Source: Gammaproteobacteria bacterium
Lineage (GTDB): Bacteria; Pseudomonadota; Gammaproteobacteria; Steroidobacterales; Rariloculaceae
Assembly (NCBI GenBank): GCA_022825505.1
Contig: JAJDWR010000012.1
Coordinates: 1 to 64,000 of the forward strand
DNA: 64,000 bases
Reading direction: 5' to 3'
The position numbers and the translations under genes were made by a program. The notes beneath the pieces are model-generated. The model was not told the DNA's origin and did no database searches. It saw only the letters and a program-made list of their open reading frames with translations. Numbering within the stretch: position 1 is the first letter of the stretch; the number at the start of each line of letters is the position of its first letter. This document shows positions 1 through 8,236 of this stretch, in pieces.

Positions 1-889
1 GAACGGTGGTGATCACGATCCAGGCGTAAGTGCCGTAGAACGCCGCATTGCCGAATACGCCCAGCCCGAAGCCCCAACTGTCCCGGCGGATAGCCAGCGA
101 CCGGTCTTCCCTGTAGAGGTCCCGGAAGATGCTTCGGTACCGGTCCAGAAGTTCCCGGCCTAGCCCGAAGAGCTTGACTTCCTTGGCATGATCCTCGCGG
201 GCCAGCACCATTTCCAGGTACATGAGCATGCGCCGCTGTGGCGAGCGCCAGCGGAATATCCGGAACTGTTCTCCGGAGAAGTTTGCCTCGGCGATGAAGG
301 ACGGCAGGCCGGCGGCCAGCAGAATCAGTACGGCCCACGGCGAGAACTGCACCAGCAGGCCGCCGTAGCTCAACAGGGAGATACTGTGCTGGGCAAGTCC
401 GAAGGTCCGGTTCACCAGGCTCAGGGGACGGCTCGAAGCCTCCTGACGGGCCCGGTTGAGCTTGTCGTAGAACTCCGAATCCTCGAACTGCGCGAGCTCC
501 AGCGTCAGCGCCTTTTCCAGGATCAGCACATTGACCCGCTGGCTGATCAGCACTCTGAGCAACGCCTGCGAGAAGCCGATCCCCCGCTGCACACCGGTCA
601 TCGACGCAACCAGCAGACCTTCCACCAACACCCACCACAGCACCTCTCCGTAGGCAACCGTTCCCCCCAGCCGGACCACGTCGATCTGCGCCACCACCGC
701 ATCGACGATCAGCTTGCCCACATACGCAATACCGGCAGGCAGCACCCCCGCCGTCACCGTCAGCAACGCCAGCGCAATCGTCAGACCCTTGTGGGTGGAC
801 CGCACGAGTTCTACCGCTCGGCGGCTGTAGCGGAAGACGCCCAGGTAACTGCGCAAGGTGATCGAGGAATCGGCGGATTCTCGGAGCAT
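1..889 (-). CDS. ABC transporter, membrane (type 1) domain, partial
   Basis: This is the N-terminal part of an ABC exporter; the coding region runs off the left edge, so the ATPase domain is not visible. About 296 residues can be read. They begin MLRESADSS and contain several long hydrophobic segments (for example LTIALALLTVTAGVLPAG) separated by charged loops such as FEDSEFYDKLNRARQEA, a pattern typical of MsbA/HlyB-type permease-ATPase fusions. The ATG at 889 is preceded directly by an in-frame TGA, so this start is firm. It lies 76 bp downstream of nhaA on the same strand. The substrate cannot be inferred. Confidence 0.85.
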   Translation of the reverse strand, partial: MLRESADSSITLRSYLGVFRYSRRAVELVRSTHKGLTIALALLTVTAGVLPAGIAYVGKLIVDAVVAQIDVVRLGGTVAYGEVLWWVLVEGLLVASMTGVQRGIGFSQALLRVLISQRVNVLILEKALTLELAQFEDSEFYDKLNRARQEASSRPLSLVNRTFGLAQHSISLLSYGGLLVQFSPWAVLILLAAGLPSFIAEANFSGEQFRIFRWRSPQRRMLMYLEMVLAREDHAKEVKLFGLGRELLDRYRSIFRDLYREDRSLAIRRDSWGFGLGVFGNAAFYGTYAWIVITTV

Positions 890-965
890 TCAATCGTTTC
901 CCGGTGCCGACGGTACGGTTGTCACGGCGTGGCGACCGAATGGCTGCCGCCAAACGGCCCACACG

Positions 966-2174
966 TCAACTCGCGGACGCGGGTACGGTTCGCCGCAGGC
1001 CGACGGCCAGCACCGTTGCGCCAAGGAGCGCGGACAGCCCCGAACCGACCAGGATGCCGAGGCGCACGACCCCGTAGTAGGCGCCGCCGGCGTGCTCGAA
1101 CGCCAGTCCCGCGATGAAAAGGCTCATGGTGAACCCGACGCCGCACAGGAACGCAACCCCGAGCATCTGAAGCCAGGTCACCCCGGCGGGCAGCTTCGCC
1201 ACCCCCGATGCCACGCCGAGTCCGGTGAACAGCAGCACGCCCAGCGGATTGCCCAGAACCAGCCCCCCGATCACGCCCAGGGTAACGGGGTGGGCCATGT
1301 CGCCCAGGCCCATCCCCGTCAGCGGCAGCCCCGCGTTGGCAAACGCGAACAGCGGCAGGATCGCAAGCGCCACCGGCTTGTGAAGATCGGCTTCCACCCG
1401 TTTCAACGGCGAGGCGCCCGATGCGTCCTTCAGCGGGACGCACCATGCAATGAGCACGCCCGCGAGCGTGGCATGAACGCCGGACTTGAGCACCGCCACC
1501 CACAATGCGATGCCGATGAGCACGTAGACCGAGACCCGCGTGACGCCCATGGCGTTGGCCGCCGCCGCACACGCCAGGATCCCCGCGGCCACGAGCAGCG
1601 TCGCGCCCGAGAGGTCGCCCGCGTAGAACACGGCGACGATCGCGATCGCGGCCAGGTCGTCGAAGATGGCCAGCGTCAGCAGGAAGACCTTCAGGGCCGT
1701 CGGCGCCCGGCTACCGAACAGGCCCAGTACCGCCAGCGCGAACGCGATATCCGTGGCGGAGGCGACGGCCCAGCCGCTCATGGCGACCGGGTCGCCCCAG
1801 TTGAGCGCGCTGTAGATCGCTGCGGGAACCGCAATTCCGCCGACGGCGCCGAGCCCGGGCAGCACGAACTGCCCGGGAGAGGACAGTTCGCCCTCCAGAA
1901 TCTCGCGCTTGACCTCAAGGCCGATCAGGAAGAAAAACACCGCCATCAGCCCGTCGTTGATCCAGAGCACGAGCGGCTTGGCGATGGACAGCCCGCCCAC
2001 CTGCACGGCGACAGGGGTCTGCAGCAACGCGCCGTAGAGACCGGACAGCGGGCTGTTGGCCAGTCCCAGCGCCACAACGGCGGCGAAGCAGAGCAGAGCG
2101 CCGCCGGAGGCCTCCAGCCGCAGGAAGTCGCGCAGCGACCCGAGCGCTGCGCCTGTACCCGGACGCCGGATCAT
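966..2174 (-). CDS. nhaA: Na+/H+ antiporter NhaA
   Basis: 402-residue inner-membrane sodium/proton antiporter, close to the usual family length. The family landmarks are present: ATDIAFAL (Asp142) and the ion-binding pair in IFDD (Asp172-Asp173), matching Asp133 and Asp163-Asp164 of the E. coli protein, then LPLFAFANAG and CGVGFTMSLFIA. One key position differs: the segment GLVLGNPLG has Asn309 where E. coli has Lys300 (GKPLG). The gene lies 10 bp downstream of chrR on the same strand, so it may be read with the sigma/anti-sigma operon, but no role in photo-oxidative stress is established from sequence. Confidence 0.93.
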   Translation of the reverse strand: MIRRPGTGAALGSLRDFLRLEASGGALLCFAAVVALGLANSPLSGLYGALLQTPVAVQVGGLSIAKPLVLWINDGLMAVFFFLIGLEVKREILEGELSSPGQFVLPGLGAVGGIAVPAAIYSALNWGDPVAMSGWAVASATDIAFALAVLGLFGSRAPTALKVFLLTLAIFDDLAAIAIVAVFYAGDLSGATLLVAAGILACAAAANAMGVTRVSVYVLIGIALWVAVLKSGVHATLAGVLIAWCVPLKDASGASPLKRVEADLHKPVALAILPLFAFANAGLPLTGMGLGDMAHPVTLGVIGGLVLGNPLGVLLFTGLGVASGVAKLPAGVTWLQMLGVAFLCGVGFTMSLFIAGLAFEHAGGAYYGVVRLGILVGSGLSALLGATVLAVGLRRTVPASAS

Positions 2175-2184
2175 TGTCTCGCCG

Positions 2185-2838
2185 TCAGAATCCGTGAAGC
2201 GGTTGCAGAAGGCGCGGGATCACGCCCGAGAACTTGAGCCGCGCGTCCGCGGCCGCCAGGCAGATGCAGTCCTGTTCCGGACCCGCGGCCGGGCGGTGCA
2301 CCACGGACGCGTCGGCCGCGTCGACGTCGCCTCTACGGTACCATTTGCCCCGGTCATACAGCGAGCCGGCCAGGACCAGGGTGAGTTCCTCGCCTCCGTG
2401 GCTGTGTTCCGGGACGCGCGTGCCCGCCGCAATGGACAGCAGCCGTGCCTTCGCGCCCTTTCCGCGCGTCTTCAGCCGAACCTGCCGGATTCCGCCGCCG
2501 ACGGCGCGCCACCCGAGATCGGCGGCATCGCCTCCGGCATAGCCGCGCAAGGGCTGCGGAAACAGGAACGGCCCCGATCCTGCTGTGGCAGGGCCGGCCG
2601 GTTCATCGTCCTCTGGCGCAAAAGCCATGGCCGAGTCGATTCCCGTCTCGTCCACCGTGCCGTTGGCACGCGTACGGTTCATCCACTCGCCCCCGATGCT
2701 CTCCGCCAGGTCCAGCCTTCTGCGGCAACGCGGGCACAGTGCCAGGTGGGTGGCCACCAGCAGCGACGTGGCTTCGTCGAGCGTCCCTGCGCCGTAGGCG
2801 AGCAGCAGTTCGTCGCCCGGATGATGCTCGATGGTCAT
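2185..2838 (-). CDS. chrR: ChrR-type zinc anti-sigma factor with cupin domain
   Basis: 217-residue cytoplasmic anti-sigma factor of the ZAS family that should hold the upstream ECF sigma factor inactive until singlet oxygen or a related oxidant appears. The N-terminal zinc ligands fall at His6, His31, Cys35 and Cys38, the same positions as in Rhodobacter sphaeroides ChrR. The C-terminal cupin-like domain carries HSHGGEE (His145, His147, Glu151) and His181, equivalent to the second metal site of ChrR. The ATG at 2838 overlaps the sigma stop codon by 4 bp (ATGA), so the two are translationally coupled. A longer reading frame extends upstream but only through sigma-coding DNA. Confidence 0.92.
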   Translation of the reverse strand: MTIEHHPGDELLLAYGAGTLDEATSLLVATHLALCPRCRRRLDLAESIGGEWMNRTRANGTVDETGIDSAMAFAPEDDEPAGPATAGSGPFLFPQPLRGYAGGDAADLGWRAVGGGIRQVRLKTRGKGAKARLLSIAAGTRVPEHSHGGEELTLVLAGSLYDRGKWYRRGDVDAADASVVHRPAAGPEQDCICLAAADARLKFSGVIPRLLQPLHGF

Positions 2839-3515
2839 GTCAGTGCCTCCCGCCGTGCCTCTAGCGCCGCGCGCAAGTGGCCGAACGCCAGACGCGCGCG
2901 GGATTTCACGGTGCCCAGCGGAATGCCCAGCCGCACGGCTATCGCCGCATAGGTCTCGCCCTCGTAGAACGCCAGCCGCAGCACGTCGCGCTGCTCCTCG
3001 CTCAACGTATTGAGCGCCTTGCGCACGGCCTCGGCACGCTGCACGGCCGTTAACGCCCGCTCGCCGTCGGGCAGCGGGTCGGGCTGAAATGCCGGGTCCC
3101 GGGGATCGAACTCGGGCCGGCGCTCCCGCCGGTACACGTCGATGCGCCGGTTTCTCGCGATGGCGAAGATCCACGCCGCCGCCGTGGCGCGGCGCCGATC
3201 GTAAAGCCTCGCCTTGCGCCACACCGTGGCGAACGTGTCCTGAACCACATCGTCCGCCTGCCCGGCGTCACCGCCGCCGCGAAGCAGGTACGCCCGGACC
3301 CGTGGCGCGAAATGCCGGAACAGCTCGGCGAATGCCGCCGTATCCGATCGCTCGGCAACGGCCTCGATCCGGGCCGACAGGGTCCGTTCGTCGGCCGAAT
3401 GGCGCGAAGGACCGGTCCCGGGATTCGGCGCCCCCGCGGTTGCCGAGTCCGCCACTGCGGTCCCCCGGGTGGGGCCTCGCCGACGGAAGCCGAGCACGTT
3501 TCCGGTCTTTTCCAT
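2835..3515 (-). CDS. ECF RNA polymerase sigma factor (ECF11/RpoE-like)
   Basis: 226-residue group IV sigma factor. Region 2 is seen in FAELFRHFAPRVRAYLL and DVVQDTFATVWRKA, region 4 in LSEEQRDVLRLAFYEG and GIPLGTVKSRARLA. Its ChrR partner and the target-type promoters place it with the R. sphaeroides RpoE group that responds to singlet oxygen. The ATG at 3515 was chosen because a promoter of the expected class ends only 5 nt upstream, which would give a leaderless message; the roughly 40 residues before region 2 are poorly conserved in character, so a later start is possible. Autoregulation is likely. Confidence 0.88.
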   Translation of the reverse strand: MEKTGNVLGFRRRGPTRGTAVADSATAGAPNPGTGPSRHSADERTLSARIEAVAERSDTAAFAELFRHFAPRVRAYLLRGGGDAGQADDVVQDTFATVWRKARLYDRRRATAAAWIFAIARNRRIDVYRRERRPEFDPRDPAFQPDPLPDGERALTAVQRAEAVRKALNTLSEEQRDVLRLAFYEGETYAAIAVRLGIPLGTVKSRARLAFGHLRAALEARREALT

Positions 3516-3520
3516 ACCCC

Positions 3521-3550
3521 ATTGTACGGATCGAACGGCGTTCCGGATCA
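3521..3550 (-). promoter_or_regulatory. ECF-type promoter for the sigma/anti-sigma operon
   Basis: On the minus strand the -35 hexamer TGATCC (3550-3545) is followed by an 18-bp spacer and TACAAT (3526-3521). This matches the known RpoE/ECF11 consensus (TGATCC at -35, TA-rich -10). The expected start point falls at about the ATG of the sigma gene (3515). Confidence 0.75.
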
Positions 3551-3568
3551 CCCGGCCCATCCCCGGGG

Positions 3569-3598
3569 TGATCCGTTGGCGCGGTCGTTCCGTATTTA
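3569..3598 (+). promoter_or_regulatory. ECF-type promoter for the photo-oxidative stress operon
   Basis: TGATCC at 3569-3574, exactly 18 bp of spacer, then TATTTA at 3593-3598. It mirrors the promoter on the other strand, and the two -35 boxes are 18 bp apart. The predicted transcription start coincides with the ATG at 3606, so the first gene would have little or no leader. Confidence 0.75.
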
Positions 3599-3605
3599 TC
3601 TGACA

Positions 3606-4895
3606 ATGGGACAGCAACATCCAAACGCGCCGCGCCCGAGGCGCCGGATCGCTATTGTCGGCGGGGGAATTTCCGGTCTCGGGGCGGCGTGGTTGCTGTC
3701 CCGCGCCCACGACGTGGTGCTGTTCGAGGCAGCGGGCCGGCTGGGAGGCCACGCGCGGACCCTCGTCGTACGTACGCGCGGCCGGTCCGTGCCCGTCGAT
3801 ACCGGCTTCATTGTGTTCAATCGAGTGAACTACCCTCATCTCTGCCGCCTGTTCGCGCGCCTCGGCGTGCCCGTGCGCAAGAGCCGCATGTCCTTCGCGG
3901 TGTCCGTGGACGGCGGGCGGATCGAGTACGGCGGCGGCGATCCGAGGGCCGTGCTGGCGCAGCCGGCAAACGCATTTCGGCCGGGCTTCTGGCGCATGTT
4001 CCGCGACATCGCGGTGTTCAACCGCACGGCGCTTGCCGATACCGCCCGGGACCCGGACCTGACGGTCGGCGGCCTGATCCGGCGCCGGCGGTTCGGGCGC
4101 TGGTTCGAGCGCCATTACCTGTTGCCCATGAGCGGCGCGATCTGGTCGACGCCGCGCGCGCGCATGCGGGACTTCCCCGCCCGTACGCTGGCGCGATTTT
4201 TCGATAACCACGGGCTGCTGACATTCAACCGCCGCCACCAGTGGTGGACCGTCGTGGGCGGGTCCCGGCACTACGTATCGAGCATGGCCAGGGACATGCA
4301 CGCGCAGGTGCGCCTGGGCGCGAAGGTGGAGGCGGTGAGCCGACGGCCGGAGGGTGTGCGCGTCAAGGCGGCGGGCCAGGAAGCCGAAACGTTCGACGCG
4401 GCCGTGCTCGCCTGCCACGCGGATACATCGCTCGCGATCCTGAAGGATTCCTCACCGCGCGAAGAGCGAATCCTGGGCCGGATACCGTTCGTGCGCAACC
4501 GGCTCGTGCTGCACACCGACCCCCGGCTGATGCCGAGGCGCAGGGCCTGCTGGTCGAGCTGGGTGTACCTGGCCGACTCCGGATGCGCCGAGGAGCGGGC
4601 CTCGGTGACCTACTGGATGAACTCGCTGCAGGGCATTGCGGCCGAAACGCCCCTGTTCGCCACGCTGAACCCGCCGAGACCCATCGAGGAGTCCCTCATC
4701 CTGGACGACCACTTTTTCGATCATCCCCAGTTCGATGCGCGCGCTATCGCCGCCCAGGCGCAGTTGCCTTCCATACAGGGACGGGCCGATACCTGGTACT
4801 GCGGCGCCTGGACCGGGATGGGTTTCCACGAGGACGGCCTGGCCAGCGCGGTCCGCGTCGCCGGGGAATTCGGGGTGTTGCCGCCGTGGGAGTGA
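3606..4895 (+). CDS. FAD-dependent amine oxidase-like protein
   Basis: 429-residue flavoprotein and first gene of the ECF-controlled operon. The N-terminus carries a Rossmann FAD motif (IAIVGGGISGLGAAWLL, residues about 15-31) and the acidic strand end VVLFEA; the C-terminus has the second FAD contact region near WYCGAWTGMGFHEDGLAS. This family (NAD/FAD-binding protein paired with DUF1365 and a cyclopropane-synthase homologue) is conserved in singlet-oxygen regulons, where members act on membrane fatty acids. The ATG at 3606 is used because the promoter ends just upstream; the open frame continues further upstream but through promoter DNA. Confidence 0.85.
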   Translation: MGQQHPNAPRPRRRIAIVGGGISGLGAAWLLSRAHDVVLFEAAGRLGGHARTLVVRTRGRSVPVDTGFIVFNRVNYPHLCRLFARLGVPVRKSRMSFAVSVDGGRIEYGGGDPRAVLAQPANAFRPGFWRMFRDIAVFNRTALADTARDPDLTVGGLIRRRRFGRWFERHYLLPMSGAIWSTPRARMRDFPARTLARFFDNHGLLTFNRRHQWWTVVGGSRHYVSSMARDMHAQVRLGAKVEAVSRRPEGVRVKAAGQEAETFDAAVLACHADTSLAILKDSSPREERILGRIPFVRNRLVLHTDPRLMPRRRACWSSWVYLADSGCAEERASVTYWMNSLQGIAAETPLFATLNPPRPIEESLILDDHFFDHPQFDARAIAAQAQLPSIQGRADTWYCGAWTGMGFHEDGLASAVRVAGEFGVLPPWE

Positions 4896-5647
4896 TCGGC
4901 CCTTCCGTCGTCAGGGCGCGGGTCAGCCACGCGCGGCGCGTGCCGGTGAAGAACCGGTTCGCCTACGATATCGACTACCTGCTGCTGGACGAAGCGGCGC
5001 TGGCCGGAAAACGGCGTCCGAAACTCTTTTCCTTCGGCCGGCCCAATCTCGTTTCGCTGCACCGGTCCGACCACGGCGTCGCCGGTTGCGAGGGCGTCGA
5101 AGGGGTTCGCAGCCACGCCAGGGCATCGGGCGTGGACGGGGTCGAGCACGTGTTGCTGCTGACCCATCCGCGGTACTGGGGTTTTGCGTTCAACCCGGTC
5201 AGTTTCTGGTTCCTGCTCGGGGTTGCCGGCAATCTCCGGGCCGTGCTGGCCGAGGTGCACAACACGTTCGGCGAGCGCCACGGCTATTTCTGCAAGGGCG
5301 AGAACGGCGCGGACATCGGCCCCGACAACTCGATCGCCTCGGCCAAGCGCTTTCACGTTTCGCCGTTCTTCGATATCGCGGGCGAGTACCGGTTCCGCTT
5401 CAGGCTGGACAACACCCGCGTGGCCGCGCACATCGTGTATGACGATGGCGCGGGCGGCGGGCTGAATACGGCCATTGTCGGCACGCGCCGGCCCTTCACC
5501 GACCGGGAGCTCCTCCGTGCCCTGGTGCGCCGTCCCTTCGGCGCCGCCCGCACGGTGGCGCTGATTCACTACCAGGCGCTTCGGTTGTACATCAAGGGCG
5601 CCCGGTACCGGAAACGGCCGCCGCTGCCCGGGCGATCCGTCACATGA
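4892..5647 (+). CDS. DUF1365 family protein
   Basis: 251-residue cytoplasmic protein of the DUF1365 family. The N-terminal signature around VSHARRVPVKNRFAYDIDYL and the central HPRYWGFAFNPVSFWF are recognisable. Function is not firmly known; the family almost always sits beside an FAD amine oxidase and a cyclopropane-fatty-acid-synthase homologue, suggesting work on the same lipid substrate. The GTG at 4892 overlaps the preceding stop by 4 bp (GTGA); a second GTG two codons upstream is possible. Confidence 0.85.
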   Translation: MIGPSVVRARVSHARRVPVKNRFAYDIDYLLLDEAALAGKRRPKLFSFGRPNLVSLHRSDHGVAGCEGVEGVRSHARASGVDGVEHVLLLTHPRYWGFAFNPVSFWFLLGVAGNLRAVLAEVHNTFGERHGYFCKGENGADIGPDNSIASAKRFHVSPFFDIAGEYRFRFRLDNTRVAAHIVYDDGAGGGLNTAIVGTRRPFTDRELLRALVRRPFGAARTVALIHYQALRLYIKGARYRKRPPLPGRSVT

Positions 5648-6921
5648 TCGCCCGCACGGCCGACGTCCGATATGCTGCTCCCGCGCCGCGGCGCCTTCGG
5701 CCGCGGCAACTCGCGCCGCCGGGCCTGGTGGCGGGCATGCTGGCCTTTGCCGGGCTGCCGCTGTATATCCACGTACCTCGGTACTTCTCGCTGGAGATCG
5801 GCTTCGACCTGGGCGTGCTGGGCGCCGTGCTGCTGGCGTCGCGTGCCCTGGACAGCGTGCAGGATCCGTTCATCGGGCGGCTGGCGGACCGCAGCCCGGG
5901 CCGCCGGGAATTGTGGGTGCTGGCCGCGGGCTGCCTGCTCGCCGGCGGATTTGCCCTGCTGTTTGCGCCGCCGGGCTGGGGCGAGCCGTTGGCTCGGCTG
6001 GCCGCCGGGCTGGTGGCTGCGTTCACCGGCTTCAGTGCGCTACAGATCGCGCTCTACGATCACGGGCTGGCCCAGGCGGCGACCGCCGGCGGGGGACACA
6101 CCCGGATCGCGCTCTGGCGGGAAGCCGGCGGACTGGCGGGCATCTGCCTGGCCGCGCTGGCGCCAGCCGCGCTCGGGCCGATCGTCGGGGCTTCCCTGGG
6201 CTACACGGGCTATGCAGCGGTCTTCGCGCTTTTCGCCCTGGCGGCGCTGGCGAGCATGCGCGGGCGCTGGCGGACCTCGGCAAAATCCCCGTTCACGGGC
6301 CGGTTCGGCCGGGCGGTGCGGGCGCCCGGCGTTGCGCCGATGCTTGCCTTCGGGTTCCTCAATTCGCTGCCCGTGGCCGTGACATCCACGCTGTTCCTGT
6401 TTTTCGTCGCGGACATCCTGCTTGCAGAGGCCCATGCCGGATTCATGCTGGTGGCGTTCTTCGCCGCTGCCGCGGCAGCGGCCCCGGCGTGGGCGCGGGC
6501 TGCCGGCCGGTTCGGCCGCAAGCCGGCGCTCACCGCCGGCATGTCGCTGTCGGTGGCGGCGTTTCTCTGGGCGTACGTGCTGGGCGCGGGCGACGTCTCG
6601 GCGTTCTACGCGATCGCCGCCGTCTCCGGGGCGGGGCTCGGCGCCGACATGACGCTGACGCCGGCGATGCTGGCGGCGCGCATCCGCGGCGGCGGCGCGC
6701 AGGTGTTTTCGCTGTGGACGTTCCTTCAGAAGTCCGCGCTCGCCGTGGCCGCCGGAGTGGCGCTCACCGTACTGGGCATGGCGGGCTACGAGCCGGGCGT
6801 GGCCGACGGGGATGCGCTTCGGGCTCTGGCCGCGGGCTACGCGCTCGTGCCCAGCGGGCTGAAGCTTCTGGCCATGGCGGCGCTGTGGCTGTTCGTGACC
6901 GATCGAGGAGACCGAGAATGA
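5644..6921 (+). CDS. MFS transporter (GPH/MelB-like)
   Basis: 425-residue polytopic inner-membrane protein with about 12 hydrophobic segments. The stretch SVQDPFIGRLADRSPGRRELW resembles the loop 2-3 signature of glycoside-pentoside-hexuronide type MFS carriers. Its start overlaps the DUF1365 stop (ATGA), so it is coupled to the stress operon. MFS members with this neighbourhood are common in ECF11 regulons but have no defined substrate; export or flipping of a lipid or oxidised product is possible and untested. Confidence 0.82.
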   Translation: MIARTADVRYAAPAPRRLRPRQLAPPGLVAGMLAFAGLPLYIHVPRYFSLEIGFDLGVLGAVLLASRALDSVQDPFIGRLADRSPGRRELWVLAAGCLLAGGFALLFAPPGWGEPLARLAAGLVAAFTGFSALQIALYDHGLAQAATAGGGHTRIALWREAGGLAGICLAALAPAALGPIVGASLGYTGYAAVFALFALAALASMRGRWRTSAKSPFTGRFGRAVRAPGVAPMLAFGFLNSLPVAVTSTLFLFFVADILLAEAHAGFMLVAFFAAAAAAAPAWARAAGRFGRKPALTAGMSLSVAAFLWAYVLGAGDVSAFYAIAAVSGAGLGADMTLTPAMLAARIRGGGAQVFSLWTFLQKSALAVAAGVALTVLGMAGYEPGVADGDALRALAAGYALVPSGLKLLAMAALWLFVTDRGDRE

Positions 6922-7460
6922 AGATACGCCATTTTCCCGGATCGAGCGTGCTGTTCGATGCCGGCACCCGGAGCGTGTCGGCGTACGCGGCTGAGGCGCC
7001 CGTTCTGGACTTGCGGAACTACCTGAACGGCCCACTGTCCGCGGCCGGCGTGTTCTTCGGGCTCTCCGGGCGCGTGGAGCGGCGCTTCGTAGCCGACATG
7101 CTCGGCACGTGGCGCGGCAACCGGGGCACGCTCGAGGAGGAATTCCGTTTTGCCGACGGCGAGATCGCAGAACGGTGCTGGACCCTGGCCTTCGCGGACG
7201 ACGGCACGTTCGTCGCCACCGCGCCCGATGTCGAAGGCAACGCCGCCGGCTGTCAGAGGGGCAACGCGGCGGCGATGCGCTACCGCCTGCGCCTGCCCCG
7301 GGGCAAGGGCGCGATCGTGGTCGACATGGTGGACTGGTTCTACCTCATGCACGACGGCACGCTCATCAACCAGGCGCGCATGTCCAAGTTCGGACTCAAA
7401 GTCGGCGAACTGGTGGTGTCGTTCCGCAAGGGCGCCGGGGGCGCGGCGGTGGCGTCGTGA
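6918..7460 (+). CDS. DUF3833 family protein
   Basis: 180-residue protein of the DUF3833 family, recognised from YLNGPLSAAGVFFGLSGRVERRF and MVDWFYLMHDGTLINQARMSKFG. The family includes lipoproteins, but here there is no signal peptide or lipobox with this start. It overlaps its neighbours by 4 bp on both sides. It probably serves the same lipid-modification process as the rest of the operon; no enzymatic activity can be assigned. Confidence 0.82.
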   Translation: MKIRHFPGSSVLFDAGTRSVSAYAAEAPVLDLRNYLNGPLSAAGVFFGLSGRVERRFVADMLGTWRGNRGTLEEEFRFADGEIAERCWTLAFADDGTFVATAPDVEGNAAGCQRGNAAAMRYRLRLPRGKGAIVVDMVDWFYLMHDGTLINQARMSKFGLKVGELVVSFRKGAGGAAVAS

Positions 7461-8236
7461 GCGGGCTGGCGGGCCGGCGCTTCTGGCTCATCGGCGCCAG
7501 CGCCGGGATCGGCCGGCAGCTTGCGCTTCGGCTGGCGGAAGAGGGGGCCGCGGTGGCGGCGTCGGCCCGCGACGGCAAGGCGCTCGAGGAACTCGTCGCC
7601 GAAATGGCGCCGGTGCGTACGGCAAGGGGCGGTCACGCGGCGGTGCGCCTGGATGTCACCGATCCTGCCGGTGCGTCTGAGGCGTTCGGCGAGGTCGGGG
7701 AGGTGGACGGCGTCATCTACTGCGCCGGCGCCTACGAGCCGATGTCGGCGCGCCGGCCGGACCTGCCCGCGCTCAGGAACATCGTCAACGTCAATCTCAC
7801 CGGGGCGCTTATCGTGCTGGCGGCGTGCGTGCCGGCCTTTTGCCGGCGTGGCGCGGGCCGGATTCTGCTGGTGGGCTCGCTGGCCGGCTACCGTGGCCTG
7901 CCCGGCGCCTGGGGTTACGGCGCCACCAAGGCGGCGCTGATCCACCTGGCGGAGAACCTGCGCTGCGACCTGCGCGGCAGCGGCGTCGGCGTCCAGGTGT
8001 GCAATCCCGGGTTTGTCGCCACGCGTCTGACCGACAAGAACCGGTTCCGGATGCCGTTCCTCCTGTCGCCCGAGGCGGCGGCGGAGCGGATCGTGCGGGG
8101 CATGAACAGGAACCGCTTCGAAATCGCGTTCCCGTTCGCCATGGCGACTGCATTCAGGCTCCTCGCCGCGCTGCCCCGGCCGCTCTACTTTCCGCTGCTC
8201 TCGCTGGCCTTCGGCCGCAGGGGCGGTACGTCGTGA
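7457..8236 (+). CDS. Short-chain dehydrogenase/reductase
   Basis: 259-residue NAD(P)-dependent oxidoreductase. The cofactor motif GASAGIG lies at residues 13-19, the structural NAG-type motif appears as CAGAY, and the catalytic Ser and Tyr-x3-Lys are in VGSLAGY and YGATK. The C-terminus is hydrophobic (RPLYFPLLSLAFG), perhaps a membrane contact. The GTG start overlaps the previous stop (GTGA). An SDR of this kind is a standard member of the ChrR-RpoE regulon; a lipid aldehyde or ketone substrate is an inference. Confidence 0.88.
   Translation: MSGLAGRRFWLIGASAGIGRQLALRLAEEGAAVAASARDGKALEELVAEMAPVRTARGGHAAVRLDVTDPAGASEAFGEVGEVDGVIYCAGAYEPMSARRPDLPALRNIVNVNLTGALIVLAACVPAFCRRGAGRILLVGSLAGYRGLPGAWGYGATKAALIHLAENLRCDLRGSGVGVQVCNPGFVATRLTDKNRFRMPFLLSPEAAAERIVRGMNRNRFEIAFPFAMATAFRLLAALPRPLYFPLLSLAFGRRGGTS

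Noticed and set aside
3515..4418. N-terminal extension of the sigma-factor frame
   Set aside because: It runs antisense through the amine oxidase gene and across the divergent promoters.
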